Below, in pieces: positions 27,163 through 37,189 of a stretch of DNA of 64,000 bases. The translations under genes and the position numbers were made by a program. Source of the DNA: Aphrophora alni. Lineage: Eukaryota > Arthropoda > Insecta > Hemiptera > Aphrophoridae. Every line of letters begins with the position of its first letter. Position 1 is the stretch's first letter. Under the pieces are notes generated by a model, which saw only the letters and a list, made by a program, of their open reading frames with translations, was not told the origin of the DNA and did no database searches. The DNA lies in the NCBI GenBank assembly GCA_963513935.1, contig OY740769.1, forward strand, positions 108,231,762 to 108,295,761, in the 5' to 3' direction.

Positions 27163-30100
27163 CTATGAATTTGCATTTGGTCCTCTCCTGCGTCCGAATG
27201 TCTGAACAACGTTTACAAATCTCCTGTTATACTGAATACGTCTCTTAGCACGACCAGTCTTCTTCTTCTTTTTTTCTTGCTTTTCTACCTATAAATTATA
27301 ACAACCAAAATTAACCCATGATTTTATAAAAACTTTAATGATTGCGCCAATTCATCATAAAACATAAAATAAAAGCAGAAGAGCTGGAGCTTATAAACAA
27401 CTTATTATATTTTTTCAAGAAATAATTAAATCTAGCTATGCATAATATCTCTGCACACTTGTATTGTTCATTGTAAACATAATCTCAAAGTTAATACTTT
27501 AACAAGTATTAAATTGGTTGTTATTATGTAACAATCAAAACAACGTAAACATATTTCAATTTTTGTTTTAAGTAAAAATGTTGATAATATGTTCAATTTA
27601 GAACAGTTAGAACATCCAAAAAATGTTTAAAAAATCACTGTTTGTTGTAAGTTTTATTTACATGAAAATTGAGTATACACACATCATAAAAACAAAATAT
27701 CAAATTAGGATTCAATTGAAGTTTTACAAATTTTCAATAAGATTGAACAATTTGTTCAAAAGTTATTATGCTATCAAACACAACTTTACATTATCACACT
27801 TTGTTTTCTTGTGTTATTTTATTTACTTTACCATGAGAGACTCAAATTTTAGTTAACTGTACATAACAAACCCATTAGAAATGTATTTTTTGCAATTGAA
27901 AATGTATTTTTATTTTCAAATCAAGGGTTTTTCACAGATTAGCCTGGACATACTGATGCACTCCTTATTTCAAGTTCATTATTTTATCTACTAATTAAAA
28001 TTATATTTTTAGATTAATTCTATGAACTTCATTATAGTAGACTCTGACAATCAAAATTACAAATGGTTGGAGTTTATGCAACTTTAGTAGTAGATTTTAA
28101 TTTGTTGAAAGTATGTATATGAAATAAAACTATCACAGATTCTAACTCTAGAAAAATACTGGGAAGGTGAGGAGGGGTCAAACCTCCCAATAAAATATTC
28201 TATTACTTTGTCAAAATTTTATTATTTTTGTTACAAAAATTAGTTTGGATGAAAAATAAATAAATTGTAAAACTGTAAAGAAATAGAGATTTCTTTTACC
28301 CAATATTGAAAAATGGAGAAAAAAACCCTTTTTGTAACAAACCAACAGGAACATTTAACCCTCAAACCACCTCCTGAACTCATAGTGTTCAAGACAGTGT
28401 TCAGGACAACAACGTTAGATCACACCATTGACGTAAATTAACACTTTTGTAAATCAACATTTCGACCACTTTCGTCCTATCGTAATAAATAAAATACCGT
28501 TAGAAAGTTAATATTCCATAGATGCATATTATTGTTTGTAGAATTTATTGTTTTGGAATGTTATTATCAGACTTATCTAGTACTATGGCTGTCTAGATAG
28601 CTTATGTTATATTGGTCTAACCTTTTTAGCAAATTTCCATTTGCTTACATATAAAAATAATTTTGTCTAATGAAAATTATATAAATTGATTATGTTTTAC
28701 CAAAATGTATATAAATTTATTTAGGTAAATTTTATATCTATAAAAAATTTTAATAAAAGTTGATATATGTAAATATAGGCTTTCATATGGCATTTTGCCT
28801 TCAGTTCTTGTAAGAATTTTTGATTTCTAAGATACTAACTACAAATTTTTTACATCTAAAATTTTTTGCATTACACACATTAAAATCTATGTACCTTTCT
28901 GAGAACAATGATAATAATAACTTGGGTTTTACATAATAATAATATTTCTGGTGAATTTTTGAAAATAGGGCTAACTTTTGAGGGAATTATCACTTTTTAC
29001 ATAAAAATTAACCATGTCTAATGAAAATTTTATAAATTGATTTTACTTTTTAGCAACTTTTATCCACAAATATATTACAAATCTTTCGTATTATGTACTT
29101 GAAAAAAAAAAATTAATTTTGTACGGTATATATACCTTTTTTTGTGGAATTTTAGCTTCACCTATTGTAAGAATTTTTGATTCCTCACATAATAACTCCA
29201 AATTTATTTACAAATATAATTTTTTCATTACACAGGTAAATTCTAGCACCTTTCTGAAAAAATGATGTAATGAAGTTGTATTTTCCATAACATTACTATT
29301 TTTGGTAATTTTTTCCAAATTAGGCCCAACGTTTTACCTCATTTTATTTTAATTGTATATATTAACATTTCCAAAACTTTTGTATATCTTGAAAAAGAAA
29401 AAACATTTCATTATTTATTTATTTTGAGATTCTTCTAAAAAACACTAACTTCATTTTTTGATTCCTAACATATTTACTCCAAAACCGTATTAGATATAAA
29501 AAAAAAAATTATGACAGTTAAATTCAATGCATTTTTCTGGAGAAAATGATGTTTTGCAAGTTAGTTTTGCATAAAATTACTATTTTTTGTGAATTATTTT
29601 CAAAAAGAAGGAAATTAAGTTACCTGGTAGTGGGTTAATAGTCAAATTTTTCTAATATAGTTCTTTTAACAGGAAAATTAATAGAATATGTTATAATTAA
29701 TTTGATTATTGCTAAATATTTTGTCAATTTCCATGAGAAAATTCTCAAAGTAGAGAAGAAACATTTGGAAATAAATATAAAATATCAATTCAAAACTCTG
29801 AATTGAATTTATTAAGTATTTTTCTTAATAAAATCAGAATCTATTTCTAAAATTGAATGTTTACCTTTGGAGTTTGTCCTTTGACTTTACCAGCACGAGC
29901 GAGGGAACCATGGACTTTACCTGAAAATTTAAAAAGAATTTACATTAAATATGAGAATCTGTTAAATGGAAGAAACTATTCATAAAATTCAGTTTAATTA
30001 TTTCCCAAAACCAGCAATTACAGTAAAAATGTACAGAACTGGATTCTTCTTTTCTTGTTTGTGATCAAACACAGATAATATACAATAGAACCTCTGTTAA

Positions 30101-33100
30101 CCGGCCTCGGATCAACCGGTCCTCGGATTAACCGGCCTATTTCGTAGTGTACTGGGTTCGATGGAGTTTCCGAAAATAAATTGTAATTGAAACACCAAAG
30201 CAGCGGTGATATCAAACGACTTTGTCGATAGCGGTATCCCATTCTCGGCGGTGTAAAAGCACCGCGGCACCAAAGAGGCGAGTCAAACTACTTTGTCGAA
30301 AGCAGTATCCCATTGTCGGCGGCGTAAAAACACCGCGGCACCAAAGCGGCGGCGGCGTAAAAACACCGCGGCATTGGCACCCGTCGGTATAACAGACATT
30401 CACCTGCAAAAACGTTTGATGGGCTGCTTTTTTTCCACGAATCAATTTAGTATACATTATGTAAAATATAACATTTCTTTTCAGTTTTCTTCTTGTCTTT
30501 GATTGGTTATGATCTACGTACAGTATATACAGTAAATAAAAATGAGCGAGTTACGAAAACGGAAGCGTGTGTTGGTTTCGTTTGAGATGCGGTTAAATGT
30601 GTTAAAAAGACTTGACAGAGGGGAATCTGTAAAAAAGTTTTGTGACGAGTTTAACGGGAACCTCGGATTAACCGGCCCGGGTATCAGTCTCGACTAGACC
30701 GGTTAAGAGGGGTTTCTACTGTACTAGGTATAAAAAAAACCCTGAGGTCGGCTATTTCGGAAACATTAGGAAAATTTGTCCAAGGAAAAATTATTATTAA
30801 CGTAGACCTAATAGTAGGATTGTAGTAAAAGTAGAACATTTAATTTATTGCTGCCTCAATATTATTACAATCCGAACTTTACAGATATGATTCTTTTATT
30901 TCCGTGACTATAATTCAGCTTGACTTTCATTTTGCATTTTCGAATTTGTTTTTTTTTTATTGTAATTGTTTATCCTTTTCATATTTTGTGTTTTTTATCT
31001 TCAGTCAGAAATCGTTTTCACTTAACATTTTGATTACCATACATTAGTCAGTCAATTATTCGTTTTATTTAGCGAGTTAAGTCTAACAACAACAATAAAA
31101 AAACCATCTATATATATCGTGTTCAACTTGTAATGTTCTAATTTACTCCTTCTTTTATATTATTATTTCTACAAGTACCTTTCCTTCTAAATAAATTTTA
31201 TTCTGATAAAATTAATTATCTCCAAGATTATTAACACTAGAACAAATTTTAAGTACTAATGGTTTTATTTCTTTCCTCCGTAATTTTAACGGAAAATATA
31301 ACTATAATCACAATCCTGACGTCTTCAAAATTGTTGATACTTCAGAAGAATATATAGCCTCCAACTACAGTCACACATTATGAATGTAAACTGTTTCCAG
31401 CTGATTAAAAATGAAAAATTACCGTAAATTTTTCAAATTTTTCCCACATATACTTGAAATCTCCCTTAAATTATAGTCTTATGAACTGGGAAGAGAGCAT
31501 GTATATACAAAAATTCCATTTTAACTTTTTTAAATATAATATTACAGAAATTAAAATTTTATAGTGTTTATAAAGTATGATAAATGAATTTATTTGATTA
31601 CATTGTTGTAATAGTAAGATTTATGTTGAAATATCATATTCATGTGTGATACAAACAATGCAAGATGCACAGGAAGCAAAATAAATCAATTTTGATCATT
31701 TGTTGTAGCTCTAAACTATAATAAAGATGTTTATTCATTGCACGAATAAACAATGAAAAGAGTCTTAAATCGTATTATTGTAGATTGCTTCTGGTGTAAT
31801 GTCGGCTGTTTCAGGCATTCATTAGTATTAAGCCTATTAAGAAATAACACGAGAAATACTACAAAAAATACAAAAATTGTTTTTTTTCCATTTTCCCTGT
31901 TACATTAATTAATTAACGAGTTGGTAGTATTATGTACTTTGTTATAAATTCAAATTCATTGAAATTCTCACTAATTCGTTACCAAGTTTAGCGATTATTG
32001 TTTAAAATTATTGACCGAGGGTTCCTCGAGTAGCATTAAATATGATATAGAAAATAAGTTTCAAAATAATATAAAACTGTCATAAATGAAATTTCACAAA
32101 GCCCTAAAATTTTGGAGATCCATGTCATTATACCAAGTCAAAATTTACACTTGTTTTTAAAAAGATATATATTTTTGCAACTTCAGTGACACATTGCTTG
32201 GAAACTGTGAAGATATTTTTTGGAGTCGGTGTGAGAGCCTATAGTTAGAAAAAAATAATTCATTTTTTTTTCATATTAAAATCAGTTTGTTTATATAGGT
32301 TTAACCTTAAAGCTACATTTCGACACACATGTGCCGATGAGCAACGTGCTGAGCCTTTAATCAACACAAAACACGTTTTTTTCAATTCAACATTTTGCTC
32401 ACTAAGAATCATTCTACCCCAATAATTAATATACCATTTGTAAAGCTAATGTTCCAAACTTTCATATTCATGTAAGCAAAATATCATAAAATGTTATTTA
32501 TATTTAATTAATTGGTAGTTTGAGTATATTGCGAAGAACCGTGAAGCCTTCCTCCTTAGCAGCAAAATACTCCAACTACATCGAATTCTTTAATATTTAC
32601 CTCTTGCTATATAGAATTTCGGTTACGCCGAAACCACACTCAAGTCCAACCTCGGCAAATATGTTCCAAGATCAATATTAGACAAATAATGTGGCCAGAA
32701 CATCATTGGCAATGATAGTCAAATATTCGAGGCTGGTCGAAGAAAATGACAAGTACCGTCCAGTCTCAATGACAAATCAAAGGTGCAGACTCCCTTCTTT
32801 ATTTTCCAATATGCCTGGCCACACATTGGGCCTAACATTGTCAAACGTTTATATTGCCTCGTTCATTATTTACGTCTGCAACTGTAGTCAACAATTCAGG
32901 TAAGTCTATTATTTAATTCAATCATCAATTCAATTAATTTCTTAATTAGTAATTCAATTATTTTCTTATTAGATATTTAATTAATTAAATCCAATTTACT
33001 CTCTACAATTTTCTAAATTTCAATCCAAATTTTCCATGATCTACAATTCTGATATAACATGAACTTATCAAATCGGGATCCATACTGTAAAATATTTGAG

Positions 33101-36100
33101 AGGGAATGCCTTGGAGAATGTTTAAAGCAAATATTTGCCAATAAACATTGGACAAGGCTGGGCCAATATGTAGCCAGCTTTTCCTACTGATGCTTTCCAT
33201 TGTAACAAGTGGAGGGAATTATTTGAAGCAAATACTTGTCAATGGGTATTGGACCAAACTGGACAATTTACATGATTAAGATAGGTAGAAACATTACCTT
33301 TACAATGATATATATATATATATATTATAAAAGTTAGAAAGATTTGGAAAACACATATCAAAAGATGAAGAATCGTTGTATAGAACAGTGTCACTGTAGA
33401 TTTATTAGACAGAAATATGGACTTGTGAAAACATAAAAAGAATTACATAAATTTGTGATTCACAACTATGCAGTTGTTGCATTACTAATTTGCCGCTAAA
33501 TACACAAACTTTATCAATTAATTCTATATTATTTATAACGTTACATGGTATTTTGGTTACATGAATATGAAAGTTTGGAACATTAGCTTCACAGTGGTGT
33601 ATTACTTATTGCAGTAGGATGATTCTTAGTGGGTGAAAAAGTTATTGTTTTATATTTATATTATTTTATTTCTGAACATTTATAAAAAATGTTTTAAAAG
33701 TTAAAAATATTATGTAAAATTTAAAGAACATAAAATTATATATAGTAGCAACAAACCTCCAAGCAAAGGGACTGTGATATCAATACTGAAATCCTCCAAC
33801 TGTGATATACATAATTCATCACTAAGAGGAGTTCCACTGCTGTAAAGGCAAATTAATTCTACAGGCAACTGTTCCAATGTTGCTGCCTTTTCCTGCAAAC
33901 ATATAAATGTATAAGTAATTATTTATTTCACTTTCTTAAGATTACTTATTATCAGAACTTATTTAACATAAGAGCATATCCAACCATGGCTAATTAACAT
34001 ATTTATATTTTTTGGGAGTACAGTATTTTATTTAGCAATATATTAGTAAAATGATAAGAGCTAGATTTCATTGCTTCATTTCCCCAAAACTGTGTCCTAA
34101 GCTAACTAGCTGCCTGGATTGTAGTATGTGTGGTGCAAGTTATGTATGCTATACTTGGTTTGTGAGAAAACTTCTAAGAGTTTAATCATCTAATTAAAAT
34201 TGTTCAAATATTTTTAGTTTAAATTTTGTTATTTCCATTTGTCTTTGAAGTTGAGATATTACGTCAATATCTAGAACACCAAGAGTTTCTCTTAGAAACC
34301 GACAACAAGGCCTTCTCATGGCTCCTAACATGTTCACATCAGCTCGGTAAGTTGGGTCGCTGGACAACAAAGCTGACCTCACTTAAATTATAAATAGCCC
34401 TCATCAAAGATACTTAGAGCATCATAGATAACTCACTGCTTAAGTTGTTTGAACCAAAAAGTTCCCAAATAGAAACTAGAAAATGTTTTGATTATTCTTG
34501 CACCAGCATTCTAGCTTCCCTTTGGCATACAATGGACAGCAGTACTTATCAACCTGCAGACTCCACTTAGGTCCAAATGAATAGGATCCAAGTTATTAGG
34601 AATCTTGAAGCAAGAGTAAAAATTGTAATCGCTAATCCTTCAGCAAGGGTATCCTTTGCCTGGATATTCCTACATGAATCCATCTCATTCGGTCTTTAAT
34701 GGATCTGGTAATCCTCCTATTACCACGATTCTACGGTTGGTGAGCACTTAAGCTTGCTTAACCCCTTAACGGTTTGTGACATAATATTATGTCATTGAAC
34801 TTTTCAATAAAATGTGCTACTGACGTAATATTACGCAAATTAAATTTGTCCTGTTTTGTTTCGTTTGACGACGTAATAACTTGACGGGATATAATAATAT
34901 TGTATTTAATCGCTAGATAGTAGCATATGACGAAAGATACTGCGTTTCCTAGCAACGGCAGCCATTTTGTGAATGCCTTAACAGCAACAGACTGAGTGGC
35001 CCACTAACCTCAATTCGCCATAATTGGCTGTAGCAATAGCATTGTTTGTGTTTCTGTACGTGTGTTACTGGCTGTTCGTTGATTGTTCTATTTAGTTGTT
35101 AATTAGTTATTTTATTATTGTTGTTGTTTTTTGTGACGTCACTATGGAAGATACCCAATTTATTGATGACTGGTTACGTATGAACCTTTCTGATTCTGAG
35201 AGTGAGGATGAGGCGATTGATGAAGAATTCGATGATGGCAATATGGATCTTGATGAGACCGGCCTATTATACCACAGACTCATGATGAAACATGAAGAAA
35301 CACTGCTCGACCTCTTCCTTTTGTGTGGCTTGATCACAAGGAAGTTTTTCCAAATGATAGACCTTCTGCGTTTGATTTCAGAGGTACCCCTGGCATAAGG
35401 GTAAAAATTGAAAATAAAATCGATCCCTATGAGTTGTTCAAACTTTTTATCACTGACAAACTTATCGATCTAATAGTTACGGAAACAAATAGATACGCCG
35501 AACAATTTTTAGCGTTCAGGACTTTCAGAGTTTTCAAGATTTCATTTTTGGAAACCTACAAACAGAGATGAAATTCTTGTTCTCTTATCAGTGTACATAT
35601 TGCATGGGTTAATTTGGAAGCCAGAAATAGACTGTTACTATACCCAAAAACCACTCTTTGCAACTCCTGGATTTTCTAGCCTCATGACTCTAAACAGGCT
35701 AAAACTGTTGAGTAGATTTTTACATTTTGTCAACAATGAAGTACTGAGTGATGGGCCGAAAAAGCTTCAAAAACTACAGCCAATATTTGATTACATTTGT
35801 GATGGTTTGTAACCGTGTATACGCCAGAGAGGGATGTAGCCATTGATGAAAGCCTTTTACTGTGGAAAGGCCGCTTGAGTTTCAAACAGTTCATTAGAAT
35901 AAAACGAGCCAGATCCGGTATCAAGAGCTACATTTTAATCAGAGTCCAGCACTGGGTATATTTGGAAGATGAAAATTTACCTGGGTAAAGGCACAGATAT
36001 TATACATAATCCAGTTGTAGGCCACGCAACTAATGTTGTTTTGACACTCTTAAATGGTTTGGAAAACCAGGGCTACAGAGTGTACACGGACAATTTCTAT

Positions 36101-37134
36101 TGCAGCCCGGAACTAGCGCTTGAACTTGAAAAAATAAAAACGGATGTTGTTGGGATGGTAAGAAAAATCAGAGTAAACCTTCCAAAAGATCTTGTGAAAA
36201 TGAAATTGAAAAAAGGCAAAATGAGTGTTATGTATGAAGAAAAGGGGAAGATGACTTGCATCAAGTGGATGGACAAACGTGAAGTAATTTGTTTGAGCTC
36301 AGTTCACGAAATGGACTGTATTGAAGTCACACGTAAGGGAAAAAAGGCTGTAATACCAACAATAGTGAACGACTATAATAAATTGATGGGTGGAGTCGAC
36401 CGGGTAGATCAAATGCTTTCTGCCTATCCGGTTGAAAGAAAGCGACAAAAACGGTGGTACAAGAAAGAATTTAAACACCTTCTCAACATGTGTATTTTCA
36501 ATGCTCATGTACTTTATACAAAAAACGGAGGGAAAAAACTTCTTACGAATTTAGGCAGTCTTTGGTGGAATCACTAATCGAGCATCACTTGGGTGAAAAT
36601 CTCCACTGAAAACGAGGTCGCCCATCTTTGGAAAATGACCCTCTTCGCCTCAAGGAAAGACATTTTCCTGAGTACGTGCCTGCTACGGAGAAGAAAGCCA
36701 ATGCCACAAGAAGGTGTGTTGTGTGCGCCAGCAAGATGATCAGAAGAGAGTCACGCTAAATGTGCATCAGCTGTGATGTTGGACTATGTGCTGCCCCTTG
36801 CTTCAAAGACTTTCACACTAAAAAAACTACTAGCCGGTTCACACTAAAAAAAAAATGTAACGGTTCTGTATGTAAAATTACTTTCGGTTTTTTTTTTGAC
36901 ATTTATGTTTTTATGCTCATGTTTTATGTTTATGTTTTGTAAAAAAATAAATAATTGATTGAAACCGATGTTTTTCTACTGGTTTTTTACTATTTTTGTG
37001 ATTTGCCATGTATACATATTTACACATTTTCAGTACACATAACCTAACCTAACCTCTTATATAAAATACAAATTTTTAAAAATAAATTTTTTACCAAAGT
37101 TTTTGGATTTTTAACATGATTACCGACAATTTCC

Positions 37135-37189
<55 letters not shown>

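Noticed and set aside
37040..37060. CCTAACCTAACC runs (also near 41785 and 43973) as interstitial insect telomere repeats (TTAGG)n
   Set aside because: Only two to three units each, two of them inside or beside piggyBac-like elements; too short to claim telomeric origin.
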